This document shows, piece after piece, positions 44,868 through 53,504 of a DNA stretch of 64,000 bases. Position 1 is the first letter of the stretch; every line of letters starts with the position of its first letter. Position numbers and translations under genes: made by a program. The stretch lies in assembly GCF_011799805.1 (NCBI RefSeq), contig NZ_WXUB01000003.1, positions 434,001 through 498,000 on the forward strand, given 5' to 3'. The notes under the pieces are model-generated. The model did no database searches. It was not told the origin of the DNA and worked only from the letters and a program-made list of their open reading frames with translations. The stretch is from Maribellus sediminis. GTDB taxonomy: Bacteria > Bacteroidota > Bacteroidia > Bacteroidales > Prolixibacteraceae.

Positions 44868-45758
44868 TTACTCGTAATTCATTCTGTTTACTTCTTCCCT
44901 GACACGACAAATATGATCAGGCGTTGTACCGCAACAGCCACCCACAATGTTAGCACCTGCTTTAATGATTTTTGGAATCAGGCCGGCCATTTCATCAGGC
45001 GTTTCCGGGAAAACAGTTTCACCATCTTTATACACCGGCATTCCGGCATTGGCATGGACAAGCACCGGAATATCAGAATTTACTTTACGGATTTCTTCCA
45101 CAATGCCGATCATGTTTTCAATACCGTTTCCGCAGTTGGCACCGATTAATTCAGCACCGGCATCAATCAGTGTCGGGATCATGTCCGAAGGAGCAATTCC
45201 CATCATCGAGCGAAATTCACCGTCCACCGTTTTCTCAAAGGTCATGGTACAAAACACCTCGCATTTGGTATTTTCCTTTGCAGCTTTAATAGCCAGGCGC
45301 GCTTCATCCAGGTCGGTCATGGTTTCGATCATGATCGCATCGGCACCACCGGCTTCCAGCCCCAGACACTGTTCCTTAAAAGCATCGTACAGTTCTTCTT
45401 CGGTAACATCGCCCATCATCAGAATTTTCCCTGTTGGACCAACTGAGCCAAGCACAAACTTATCTCCGGCTGCTTTTCTACTGATCTCGGCGGCAGCTTT
45501 GTTCAACTCAAAAACCTTGTCGGCCAAGCCGTATTTTTTAAGTTTGAAACGCGTTCCGCCAAAACTGTTGGTTTCAATCATGTCGGCACCTGCTTCGATG
45601 TAGCTTTTTGCAATGTCGAATACATCATCGGCATGCGAGCTATTCCATTCTTCAGGACATTCGCCGGGCTGCATTCCTTTTTGCTGTAAAAAGGTTCCCC
45701 ATGCACCGTCTGAAACCATTGTCTTTCCTTGTTTTATTTGATCAATTATTTTTCCCAT
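44868..45758 (-). CDS. Homocysteine S-methyltransferase family protein (MetH N-terminal/BHMT type)
   Basis: 296 aa TIM barrel. The opening VSDGAWGTFLQQKGM is the homocysteine-methyltransferase start. METNSFGGTRFKL, DAIMIETMTDL and the three zinc cysteines (GANCGNG, and CC in VGGCCGTTPDHICR) are all present, so homocysteine activation is expected. No other domain is attached. In the same direction as, and 111 bases after, the UROD-type methyltransferase and the corrinoid protein. It could accept a methyl group from the corrinoid protein to make methionine (inference). A palindromic repeat lies in the gap before it. Confidence 0.9.
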   Translation of the reverse strand: MGKIIDQIKQGKTMVSDGAWGTFLQQKGMQPGECPEEWNSSHADDVFDIAKSYIEAGADMIETNSFGGTRFKLKKYGLADKVFELNKAAAEISRKAAGDKFVLGSVGPTGKILMMGDVTEEELYDAFKEQCLGLEAGGADAIMIETMTDLDEARLAIKAAKENTKCEVFCTMTFEKTVDGEFRSMMGIAPSDMIPTLIDAGAELIGANCGNGIENMIGIVEEIRKVNSDIPVLVHANAGMPVYKDGETVFPETPDEMAGLIPKIIKAGANIVGGCCGTTPDHICRVREEVNRMNYE

Positions 45759-45768
45759 ACCTGAATTT

Positions 45769-45866
45769 TCTTAGTGCAATTTCGAGAAAACTTGGAGTGA
45801 CTTCGTGGTTAAAATCAACCACAAAGCTGACCAAGTTTTACGCAAAGTCACACAAAGTTAAGAATA
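45769..45866. repeat. Large imperfect palindrome between the two methyltransferase genes
   Basis: AAAACTTGG (45787-45795) and GTGGTT (45805-45810) pair with AACCAC (45817-45822) and CCAAGTTTT (45831-45839). The outer TCTTA (45769-45773) and TTAAGA (45858-45863) extend it. It resembles dispersed Bacteroidota palindromes with ACTTTGTGGTTAA cores. Confidence 0.6.
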
Positions 45867-45869
45867 CAA

Positions 45870-47489
45870 TTATAATTCCTTGATCCATTCTTTAATCACA
45901 TCGAGCGACGGTTCTGTGGCTTCCGATTTTACTTTGTATTTTACGGTTACGATTGCCGGCCCCTGCGCCACTCCAAAATTGGCCATTTGCGCTTTATCTG
46001 AAATGACTTTTACATCCACATCTTTACCCAGTTCAGTAATGGCCCTATGAATATTTTCCTTGATGCCTTTGCAGTCTTCATTTTCATCGCACAACAAAAG
46101 AATTTCGCTTTTCTTTTGCTTGATCTTTAGCTTCAGTTTTTCGTTGATCCGTTTTTGAATGGCTGCAATCAATTCACCTTTTGGCGGAATTTGCGATACA
46201 AAAGCAATTTTTCCGTCAATACAAATGGTTGGAATATTCTTAACCATCAGCGACGACATAAACGTTACCGCCTCCATTTTTTTAATGGCATGTTCGCGCC
46301 ATTCCACCACGCCTTCGAATTGCGGGGCCACTTTTTTAACGGCTTCAACCATGTACTGGCAGGGTGCGCACGACTCGGAATCGAGGGTGATCACATCCAC
46401 GATCACTTTATCGGCTTGCCCGTAATCTTTCATATTGAAAACTTCGAGCGAGCTTTCTTTTTTATCCATAGCACGCACCACATCCTGCTTGTACTGGTCG
46501 TGTACCAATTCGGTAACAGCTTTCAGATTCTCCGGTGGTGTTTCCATTGGCAGATCGCACCCTGGCGCCAGGATAAATCCTCTCTTTCCGCCCTGGTCGA
46601 GGCATTCAATGGCATGTTCGCGTACGTCGTTTTCGTCGCCCATCAAAAGCACAACCGTCAGTTTAAGGTTTCCGCCAAAGCTGATACCTTTTTTCAGAGC
46701 GACTTCTTTTACAAAGTCGAGTGGAATATTTTCGTCGATCGAAACATTGTCAGGTTTGCAATTGCACATGGCTTCGATGTTTTGCTGCGCATGGCCACAA
46801 ACAAAAAAGGAACTCAGTTTATCGCGCTCGCGCACATAGTCGAAAATTCGTGTGGCGAAAGGTGTTACAAACATTTCGAAGGACATTGGATCAATCTGGC
46901 TCGTCATCGGATCGACCACAGCAATAATATCGCAACCTGCATCGATCAGGTATTCCGACATTTTTATACCTACCTGCGTACAAAAATCCATCACCTCGTT
47001 CACTTCATCGGGTGCCTCGAACAGTTTCATAAATACATCGGTTCCAAGCAAGTGAAGCGCCAAAGTAAAGGGTCCGGTAATTAATCCGTACAACGCGAGA
47101 TCGGGATATTGTGCACGCAATTTTTCAGTGGCTTCCAGAATCACAGGGATTCTTCCGGCCGCTTTATCCGGAACTTTCAAGTCGGTTAAAGCCGTGCCAT
47201 TCGCCAGCGGGTGAGAAACCACTGCCGGCGGATTATGTGCCGCCCACTGCACTTCACAGCCCAGAATTTCGGCTTCTACCTGCAAATCAAAAACCACAGG
47301 AACACCGTCGGGATTGTATTCTTCAATGGCTTTACGAACACCTTTTACAATTTCGTCGGCCGACTTCAGGTAAGTTTCCGCATCAACTCCGGTAAGAAAC
47401 CCTCCATGAACGCCAACAAACGGCACCCACGGCACCCGTTCCACTTCCTCAAGTTGAAATGCTTTTTTTATGAGTTCCAGTCCTTTCAT
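45870..47489 (-). CDS. UROD-family corrinoid methyltransferase fused to two thioredoxin-like domains
   Basis: 539 aa. Residues 1-340 are the uroporphyrinogen-decarboxylase fold of the MtaA/CmuA methyltransferase branch (RVPWVPFVGVHGGFLTGVD, LYGLITGPFTLALHL, FILAPGCDLPMETPPENL). The zinc ligands of that branch (HxC, then C) are partly kept: C231 in FFVCGH and C311 in APGCDLP, but the His before C231 is Phe. Residues 360-450 are a thioredoxin fold with a CAPC redox pair at C374/C377 and a cis-Pro region NIPTICID. Residues 462-539 form a second, smaller thioredoxin-like domain (DVKVISDKAQMANFGVAQGPA). The corrinoid protein gene precedes it on the same strand. Expected role: methyl transfer to or from that protein, with built-in thiol redox chemistry. 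Confidence 0.85.
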   Translation of the reverse strand: MKGLELIKKAFQLEEVERVPWVPFVGVHGGFLTGVDAETYLKSADEIVKGVRKAIEEYNPDGVPVVFDLQVEAEILGCEVQWAAHNPPAVVSHPLANGTALTDLKVPDKAAGRIPVILEATEKLRAQYPDLALYGLITGPFTLALHLLGTDVFMKLFEAPDEVNEVMDFCTQVGIKMSEYLIDAGCDIIAVVDPMTSQIDPMSFEMFVTPFATRIFDYVRERDKLSSFFVCGHAQQNIEAMCNCKPDNVSIDENIPLDFVKEVALKKGISFGGNLKLTVVLLMGDENDVREHAIECLDQGGKRGFILAPGCDLPMETPPENLKAVTELVHDQYKQDVVRAMDKKESSLEVFNMKDYGQADKVIVDVITLDSESCAPCQYMVEAVKKVAPQFEGVVEWREHAIKKMEAVTFMSSLMVKNIPTICIDGKIAFVSQIPPKGELIAAIQKRINEKLKLKIKQKKSEILLLCDENEDCKGIKENIHRAITELGKDVDVKVISDKAQMANFGVAQGPAIVTVKYKVKSEATEPSLDVIKEWIKEL

Positions 47490-47676
47490 TTTAATGGTAT
47501 TGAGATTTTTCGATTTGAGTACTGAGATCTTTTAGCATGCAATTCTCCCTTTTCAGAAAACCTGGTTTTCCAATCAACTCAAATTGAATAAATTATTGTT
47601 TTATTCTCTGAATAAGGTCAGCACAAAGTAGCGGCTAAAAAAATCACACTACTCAGCACTTTTGTCTCACTTCCAA

Positions 47677-48345
47677 CTAAGCCACCTGCGAATTCAGGTA
47701 TTCTACCAAACCCTGCGGATCGGGTGAATACGCGTCGGCACCAATTTTATCGCAGAATTCCTGTGTAACAGGTGCACCGCCAACCGCTATTTTTGCATTT
47801 GGAATTTCTGCACGAATCACCTTTGTGATTTTCTCCATACTGGCCATGGTAGTCGTCAGCAAGGCCGAAAGACCAACAAAAGCATTTTCATGCTCACGCA
47901 TGGCAGCTACAAAAGTTTCAGCTTTTACATCGGTTCCCAGGTCGATCACTTCCCAGCCATTTCCTTCCACCATCATGGTTACCAGGTTTTTGCCGATATC
48001 GTGAAGGTCGCCCTCAACTGTTCCGATAATGAAGGTTCCTTTTTGCTTAACAGCTCCTGACAGGAAGAAAGGCTTGAGATGAACCATCGCAGTGCTCATA
48101 GCTTTGGCCGACATTAAAACCTGTGGTACAAAAACCTTGTTCTCACGGAATTTGATCCCCACCTTTTCCATTCCAATCATTAATGCTTTTGAAAGAATAT
48201 CCTGGGCCGGAACGCCTTCATCGAGGGCTTGACGAGTAAGTTCATCCGCTCCGTCCTGACCCTTCATTTGAGGCGGAAACGGTGCCGCCTTATTGATCTT
48301 TCCGAATTCGATACAATCCGAAATCTGCTTTAAAATTTCGCTCAT
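47677..48345 (-). CDS. Corrinoid (B12-binding) methyltransferase subunit
   Basis: 222 aa, MtaC/MtbC/MetH type. A four-helix cap domain (about 1-90; EGVPAQDILSKALMIGMEKVG, FVPQVLMSAKAMSTAM) is followed by the Rossmann-like corrinoid domain with GDLHDIGKNLV, whose His displaces dimethylbenzimidazole and binds cobalt. GLSALLTTTM and VGGAPVTQEF complete it. It shuttles methyl groups between a methyltransferase that demethylates a substrate and one that passes the group on. First gene of a three-gene set with a UROD-type enzyme and a homocysteine methyltransferase. Minus-strand TAATTTTG (48391-48384) could be its -7 element. Confidence 0.93.
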   Translation of the reverse strand: MSEILKQISDCIEFGKINKAAPFPPQMKGQDGADELTRQALDEGVPAQDILSKALMIGMEKVGIKFRENKVFVPQVLMSAKAMSTAMVHLKPFFLSGAVKQKGTFIIGTVEGDLHDIGKNLVTMMVEGNGWEVIDLGTDVKAETFVAAMREHENAFVGLSALLTTTMASMEKITKVIRAEIPNAKIAVGGAPVTQEFCDKIGADAYSPDPQGLVEYLNSQVA

Positions 48346-48478
48346 AGTGTTTTTTTGAAAATCATTCAGTTACATGCTGCCGTCAAAATTATTGGCGAAT
48401 TGAATCTGAAAAAATAGTATTTTCTTTGATAAAGATGGAAAATATTACTTTATTCGATTCTGAATCACAATTTTGTCC

Positions 48479-49363
48479 ATGATTCGAGAACTAAAATATT
48501 ACTGCTTGCCACATGCTTTGGTCGAAGATCAGAAAATAAACAAGATTACGGGCGATCTTTACCTGACTGAAATTGGCGAAATTGAGGTGAGCAGTGGTAG
48601 CATCTGGAATTCAGAAATAACGACAAACGCCTACCTGCTTGCGTATTGCACAAAAGGTAGCGGAATTGTACAGATCGGGAAAGAACAAACACCGGTTTCG
48701 GGCGAGCAGTTCTTTATTATTCCCAAAAAAGAAGCTTTTAAGTTTTATTCGGTGCTCAATGTGGATTCGCGATTTTTGCTGGCTGCTTTCGATGGTAAAA
48801 AAGCGCAACAACTGGGAAAAGAATTTGCCCTGGTCAGGAACCTGATACCGTCGGTGAATAACATGGTGGCCAACCGCGAAATGCTGTTCGATGAGATTTT
48901 CAACAATCTTTCGAAAGGCTTTCACGACGAGAACCTTGAGTATGTAAACCTGTGTTTCGGACATCTGCTGGCAACCTTTATTTATGCCAACCGCACCGTA
49001 GAAGATATTGAAGAAGAGTCGAGTCCGGTTGTTCGGCGGGCCATAAACTACCTCGGCAAAAACCTCCACAAAAAGCTAACGCTTAACAAACTATCTGAAG
49101 AAGTGGGCTATTCTCCCACTTACCTCAGTACGCTATTCCGCAAGGAAACCAACTACTCGCCCATTTCTTATTTTTCGCACCTGAAAATTTTAAAGGCCTG
49201 CGAATTTCTCGATTATACCAACATGAAAGTGAAGGAAATTTCATTCAACCTGGGCTACACCGATCCGTATTACTTCACCAAGGATTTTAAAAAGAAAATG
49301 GGAATGTCGCCACGGCAATACCGGAACAGAGTGCCTGAAGGGCGTAAAAAATACTCCGTTTAA
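48479..49363 (+). CDS. AraC-family transcriptional regulator
   Basis: 294 aa from the ATG at 48479; a TTG two codons upstream is possible. The N-terminal cupin-like domain reads TKGSGIVQIGKEQTPVSGEQ and FFIIPKKEAF, probably a ligand sensor. The C-terminal double helix-turn-helix is clear: LTLNKLSEEVGYSPTYLSTLF and VKEISFNLGYTDPYYFTKDF, ending MGMSPRQYRNR. It diverges from the corrinoid operon (133-base gap) and leads into the dehydrogenase/oxidoreductase/GntP run on the same strand (84 bases). Either set may be its target; the operon downstream is the simpler choice. Confidence 0.92.
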   Translation: MIRELKYYCLPHALVEDQKINKITGDLYLTEIGEIEVSSGSIWNSEITTNAYLLAYCTKGSGIVQIGKEQTPVSGEQFFIIPKKEAFKFYSVLNVDSRFLLAAFDGKKAQQLGKEFALVRNLIPSVNNMVANREMLFDEIFNNLSKGFHDENLEYVNLCFGHLLATFIYANRTVEDIEEESSPVVRRAINYLGKNLHKKLTLNKLSEEVGYSPTYLSTLFRKETNYSPISYFSHLKILKACEFLDYTNMKVKEISFNLGYTDPYYFTKDFKKKMGMSPRQYRNRVPEGRKKYSV

Positions 49364-49447
49364 GCGGCTCAAAAAACGAGTTCTCTTATTAACTTGCTAA
49401 CGTCCACGCATATATCTATATTTAATTCCAATTATCAAAACTGAACT

Positions 49448-50479
49448 ATGAAAGCACTGGTATTGGAGAACTACAATGAGCTGGTCTTCAAAGATGTTGA
49501 GGAACCTGTTCCCGCAAAAAATGAAGTACTCGTGAAAGTAAAGGCTTGCGGAATTTGCGGCTCCGATGTACACGGAATGGACGGAAGTACCGGAAGAAGA
49601 ATTCCTCCGATTATAATGGGGCACGAAGCTTCCGGCATTATCACGGCTCTTGGAAGCGAAGTTTCGGGGTGGAATATTGGCGACAGGGTAACGTTCGATT
49701 CAACGATTTACCCGCTAAACGACTGGTTCACCTTGAATGGCCATTACAATTTAAGCGAGAACCGGCAGGTACTTGGAGTGTCGCCCGGAACTTACAAAAA
49801 GCACGGTGCTTTTGCTGAATATGTAACAGTTCCGGAACACATTCTGTACAAACTACCTGACAATGTCAGTTTTGAACAGGCGGCTATGGTGGAACCTGCT
49901 GCTGTTGCACTTCATGCCATTAATCAGTCGGGAATACAGTTGGGAGAAAGTGCTGCGGTTATTGGTACCGGAATGATCGGTTTGTTTCTTGTTCAACTTT
50001 TGGCGCTTTCAAATCCCTCGCCACTTTTTGCTATCGACATTGAAGATTCAAAACTGGAAATGGCGAGAAAATTTGGTGCCGAAGTGATTTTGAATTCAAA
50101 TAAGGATGAACTTATAAAGGAAGTTTTAGCCCGCACAAATAATCGTGGAGTAGACCATGTTTTTGAAGCTGTTGGAATCGGACTGACAGTAAACAATGCA
50201 ATCGAAATCGTCAGAAAAGGAGGAAAAGTGGTATTGGTTGGAAACCTCTCGCCAAACATCGATTTTCCGCTTCAAAGTGTGGTTACCCGCGAAATAAAAG
50301 TGTTGGGAAGTTGTGCCATCCGGGGAGAATACGAAACCGTGCTTCAACTGATTGCAGCCGGAAAAATTCAGGTGCATGATATGATTTCAGCTGTTGCTCC
50401 ACTTTCCGAGGGTGCTTATTGGTTCAAAAGGTTGTATAATAAAGAACCCGGTTTAAAGAAAGTTATTCTTGTTCCATAA
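49448..50479 (+). CDS. Medium-chain zinc-type alcohol/polyol dehydrogenase lacking the structural zinc lobe
   Basis: 343 aa. Catalytic zinc site: CGICGSDVHGMDG (Cys), GHEASGIITALG (His-Glu) and VEPAAVALHAI. The NAD-binding motif is AAVIGTGMIGLFLVQL. In relatives such as sorbitol and galactitol-1-phosphate dehydrogenases a four-Cys structural zinc loop follows FDSTIY; here that stretch reads YPLNDWFTLNGHYNLSENRQ with no Cys, so the structural zinc is lost. It probably oxidises a polyol or sugar-alcohol phosphate. First structural gene of a run with a Gfo/Idh/MocA enzyme and a GntP permease. Confidence 0.9.
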   Translation: MKALVLENYNELVFKDVEEPVPAKNEVLVKVKACGICGSDVHGMDGSTGRRIPPIIMGHEASGIITALGSEVSGWNIGDRVTFDSTIYPLNDWFTLNGHYNLSENRQVLGVSPGTYKKHGAFAEYVTVPEHILYKLPDNVSFEQAAMVEPAAVALHAINQSGIQLGESAAVIGTGMIGLFLVQLLALSNPSPLFAIDIEDSKLEMARKFGAEVILNSNKDELIKEVLARTNNRGVDHVFEAVGIGLTVNNAIEIVRKGGKVVLVGNLSPNIDFPLQSVVTREIKVLGSCAIRGEYETVLQLIAAGKIQVHDMISAVAPLSEGAYWFKRLYNKEPGLKKVILVP

Positions 50480-50537
50480 AAGCTTATAAACCTTTCGAAA
50501 ATGCCTCATCAAAATAAACCATAAAACTCAAATCAAC

Positions 50538-51665
50538 TTGAAAAACGAACTCTACAATATTGCCATTCTGGGTTGCGGCAAAGTTGCTCACCTGCACGCA
50601 AAAGCCATTCAGAATATACCTAACGCTCAGTTGTCAGGAGTTTGGAGCCGAACACTTGAAACGGCGAAAAACTTCGCTTCAGAATACGGTGTTGAAGCCT
50701 TTACTGACATCTCAAAACTTGTTTCCGAAAAGAAAATAGATCTGGTTATCGTTTGTACGCCTCATCCTTTTCATCTTGGCCCGACGCTGGAAGCCGCCAA
50801 GGCCGGAGCAAACGTTTTGGTTGAAAAACCGCTTGCTTCAACGCTTGCTGATTCCGACGAAATGATAAGCGCATGCAAAAAGCACGGTGTTAAACTCGGA
50901 GTTATTAGTCAGCGACGTTGGTACGAACCGGTTAAAAGGATTAAAAATGCAATCGAAGACGGCAAAATCGGTAAACCGGTTTTTGGAACCGTTAACATCC
51001 TTGGCTGGCGCGACAAAGCTTATTACGACGCAGACGCCTGGCGGGGCACCTGGCTTATGGAAGGTGGCGGAGTTTTGGTCAACCAGGCGCCGCATCAGCT
51101 GGATATCCTGCTCTGGTACATGGGCGAAATCGATGAAGTTTATGGCGTCTGGAAAAACCTGAATCACCCGTATATTGAGGTGGAAGACACGGCATTGGCC
51201 ATCATAAAATTCAAAAATGGCGGGATCGGCAACATTATCGTAAGCAATTCAACTAAACCCGGAATTTACGGGAAAGTACACATTCATGGAGATAACGGCG
51301 CTTCAGTAGGTGTTCAAACCGATGGCGGAGCCATGTTCATTGCCGGGATGTCGGGAATTCTGGAGCCTCCGGTAAACGATATCTGGACTGTTCCCGGCGA
51401 AGAACAATACCTCGAACAATGGAAAAAAGAAGACGCCGCATTTTTCCAATCTGTCGATCCAATGGTTTATTACATGCAAAAACAAATTGAAGATTTCCTG
51501 GCGGCATTAAGGAACAATACAGATCCTTTGGTAACCGGTGAAGAAGGGCGAAAAACCGTTGAGTTGTTTACGGCTATTTACCGCTCAACACGCGACAATC
51601 AGCCAGTAAAATTTCCGCTTCAGCCAGAAACAGATAGAAATGATATGGACGGCCGGCTGATCTAA
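50538..51665 (+). CDS. Gfo/Idh/MocA family oxidoreductase (cytosolic)
   Basis: 375 aa from a TTG start; there is no ATG in frame near the N-terminus. Rossmann motif IAILGCGKVAHLHAKAI, then VIVCTPHPFHLGPTLEAA and the EKP motif NVLVEKPLAST. VLVNQAPHQLDILLWYMG is the family's substrate-side GG/HxxD region with the conserved His. No signal peptide, unlike the copy at 205. It probably oxidises a sugar or sugar acid with NAD(P). Between the polyol dehydrogenase and the GntP permease, so part of a catabolic operon. Confidence 0.92.
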   Translation: MKNELYNIAILGCGKVAHLHAKAIQNIPNAQLSGVWSRTLETAKNFASEYGVEAFTDISKLVSEKKIDLVIVCTPHPFHLGPTLEAAKAGANVLVEKPLASTLADSDEMISACKKHGVKLGVISQRRWYEPVKRIKNAIEDGKIGKPVFGTVNILGWRDKAYYDADAWRGTWLMEGGGVLVNQAPHQLDILLWYMGEIDEVYGVWKNLNHPYIEVEDTALAIIKFKNGGIGNIIVSNSTKPGIYGKVHIHGDNGASVGVQTDGGAMFIAGMSGILEPPVNDIWTVPGEEQYLEQWKKEDAAFFQSVDPMVYYMQKQIEDFLAALRNNTDPLVTGEEGRKTVELFTAIYRSTRDNQPVKFPLQPETDRNDMDGRLI

Positions 51666-51696
51666 CTATTTTATACACAGACTAAACCTAAAAACG

Positions 51697-53055
51697 ATGT
51701 CAACATTTTTTATCTTTTTTTTGGTCACTTCGGCGGTTGCACTGTTACTTTTCATGGTGCTCAAACTAAAAATAAGCGCTTTTATCACCCTGCTAATCAT
51801 CTCTATCTATGTTGGAATTCTGACCGGCATGCCAGTGAAAAATATCCTTCAGAGCATTCAGGACGGAATGGGAAGCACGCTGGGTTTTGTCGCCACAGTT
51901 GTTGGACTTGGTGCTATTTTTGGCCAAATGCTTGAAAGCTCGGGAGGAGCCTTGTCACTTGCTCATTCACTCGTGAAAAAGTTTGGAAAAGAAAAAGCCA
52001 CCTGGGCCATGGTGATTACCGGTTTTATCGTCGCTATTCCGGTTTTTCTTGATGTTGGCTTTATCATTCTGGTGCCTATTATTTATGCCTTATCCAAAGA
52101 CACCGGAAAATCGCTGCTGTATTACGGCATCCCGCTTTTAGCCGGGCTTGCGGTTACCCACAGTTTTATTCCGCCCACTCCCGGACCGGTTGCCGTTTCT
52201 GATATTCTGAACGCACAGTTGGGCTGGGTCATATTCTTTGGTGTTATACTGGGATTTCCGACGGCCGTCATTGCCGGTCCCTTTTGGGGTAAATACATTT
52301 CAAAGAAAATTCACATTTTGCCACCGGCTGAATTTTTAAATTCCTTCGACGAAACAAAAAAAGAGAAAGATCTGCCTTCGTTTCGGGTTGTGGCTCTGAT
52401 TATTTCAATTCCACTCGTATTAATTTTACTGAATACCTTATCAGGTCTTCTGGTTGAAAAAGGAGTGATCGAGAAATCGATGCTGACGGACGGTGTTGAA
52501 TTTATCGGGCATCCGTTTACGGCGTTAATCATTGCCACTTTGATTGCCATTTATGTTTTATGTGTAAAAAGAGGGATGCCCAAACAAACCATACTCGATC
52601 TGAGCACCAAAGCACTCGGTCCGGCAGGAATTATCATTTTAATTACCGGTGCTGGAGGAGTTCTCAAACAGATATTGGTGGATTCGGGGATCGGTAAAAT
52701 GATGGCCGAATCGATGGCAAATTCCGCCTTGCCACCTATCGCATTGGCCTGGATTCTTGCAGCAATAGTTCGCGTTACACAAGGCTCGGCAACCGTGGCA
52801 ATGATCACAGCCGCCGGAATTATCGCACCGGTGATTAACGAATTAGGATTGAACGATCCACAAAGAGCGTTGGTGGTTCTTTCTATTGCGTCAGGTGCTA
52901 CTTTGCTGTCGCATGTTAACGACAGCGGATTCTGGCTGGTGGGTAAATATTTTGGAATGAACGAAAAACAAACTTTACAATCGTGGACCGTCATGGAATC
53001 GATTATCGCAGTTTGCGGACTGGCTTTTACCTTGCTTGCAAGTTTATTCGTTTAA
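51697..53055 (+). CDS. GntP-family gluconate/sugar-acid:H+ symporter
   Basis: 452 aa with 12 to 14 hydrophobic segments. Family blocks: GMPVKNILQSIQDGMGSTLG, VGLGAIFGQMLESSGGA, IPVFLDVGFIILVPIIYAL, THSFIPPTPGPVAVSDIL and a late HVNDSGFWLVGKYFGMN. This is the GntT/IdnT architecture. It takes up gluconate, idonate, a keto-sugar acid or a similar anion with protons. 31 bases after the Gfo/Idh/MocA gene, so the dehydrogenase, oxidoreductase and permease form one operon whose substrate is probably a hexonate or related compound. Confidence 0.95.
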   Translation: MSTFFIFFLVTSAVALLLFMVLKLKISAFITLLIISIYVGILTGMPVKNILQSIQDGMGSTLGFVATVVGLGAIFGQMLESSGGALSLAHSLVKKFGKEKATWAMVITGFIVAIPVFLDVGFIILVPIIYALSKDTGKSLLYYGIPLLAGLAVTHSFIPPTPGPVAVSDILNAQLGWVIFFGVILGFPTAVIAGPFWGKYISKKIHILPPAEFLNSFDETKKEKDLPSFRVVALIISIPLVLILLNTLSGLLVEKGVIEKSMLTDGVEFIGHPFTALIIATLIAIYVLCVKRGMPKQTILDLSTKALGPAGIIILITGAGGVLKQILVDSGIGKMMAESMANSALPPIALAWILAAIVRVTQGSATVAMITAAGIIAPVINELGLNDPQRALVVLSIASGATLLSHVNDSGFWLVGKYFGMNEKQTLQSWTVMESIIAVCGLAFTLLASLFV

Positions 53056-53083
53056 ATCCATATAAAGAGCTGATCAGGAAGCG

Positions 53084-53120
53084 CTCCCTTTTTAAGGGGA
53101 GCTCCCGATAGGGTGAGGGG
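53084..53120. repeat. Left flanking repeat of the DUF559 unit
   Basis: CTCCCTTTTTAAGGGGAG followed by CTCCCGATAGGGTGAGGGG. Its reverse complement (CCCTCACCCT ... CCCTTAAAAAGGGA) matches the right flank of the gene at 53505-53552, so the two form inverted repeats. Confidence 0.6.
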
Positions 53121-53138
53121 TAAACCAAAACTACGAAA

Positions 53139-53504
53139 ATGCGCTACGAACACATTAAAAGAACAACACAACGATTAAGGCATGAGGCTACTCCGGAAGA
53201 ACAAAAACTTTGGAAATATTTAAGGAGAAAGCAATTAAAGGGGAGGAAATTTTTACGTCAACATGCCATCATTTACGATTCTGCAGGAGATGAACATTTT
53301 TTCTATGTTCCTGATTTTTATTGTTTCAAGGAAAATCTGGCAATTGAACTGGATGGAAAAATACACGAATTCAATAAAAAAAGAGATGAAAGACGGGATG
53401 AAATTTTGAAAGGCATGGGCATAAAAATACTGAGGTTTAAAAACGAGGACCTGAATAACATGGAAAAGGTACTCCAACAAATTAGTTCGGTTTTTAATGA
53501 TTAA
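53139..53504 (+). CDS. DUF559 (Vsr-like endonuclease fold) protein
   Basis: 121 aa. Typical DUF559 features: TTQRLRHEATPEEQKLWKYLR at the N-terminus, RQHAIIYD, FYVPDFYCFKENLAIELDGKIH with the putative active-site D...E.DG, and a closing LRFKNEDL. The fold is related to very-short-patch repair endonucleases and restriction nucleases. Cytoplasmic. Its real role is unknown. The gene is closely bounded by an inverted repeat pair, a setting I recall for other Bacteroidota DUF559 genes, which suggests a small mobile or repeat-spread unit. No methyltransferase is nearby. Confidence 0.9.
   Translation: MRYEHIKRTTQRLRHEATPEEQKLWKYLRRKQLKGRKFLRQHAIIYDSAGDEHFFYVPDFYCFKENLAIELDGKIHEFNKKRDERRDEILKGMGIKILRFKNEDLNNMEKVLQQISSVFND

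Noticed and set aside
46155-47084. 309-codon open frame opposite the UROD-thioredoxin gene
   Set aside because: Composition is His/Phe-rich as expected from an antisense shadow, with no motifs.
45870-47489. HemE uroporphyrinogen decarboxylase of haem synthesis
   Set aside because: The sequence follows the MtaA/CmuA branch (APGCDLP, FFVCGH), has thioredoxin domains and is next to a corrinoid protein.
48346-48478. Cobalamin riboswitch before the corrinoid gene
   Set aside because: The divergent gap is only about 130 bases and I see no B12-box-like conserved segment.
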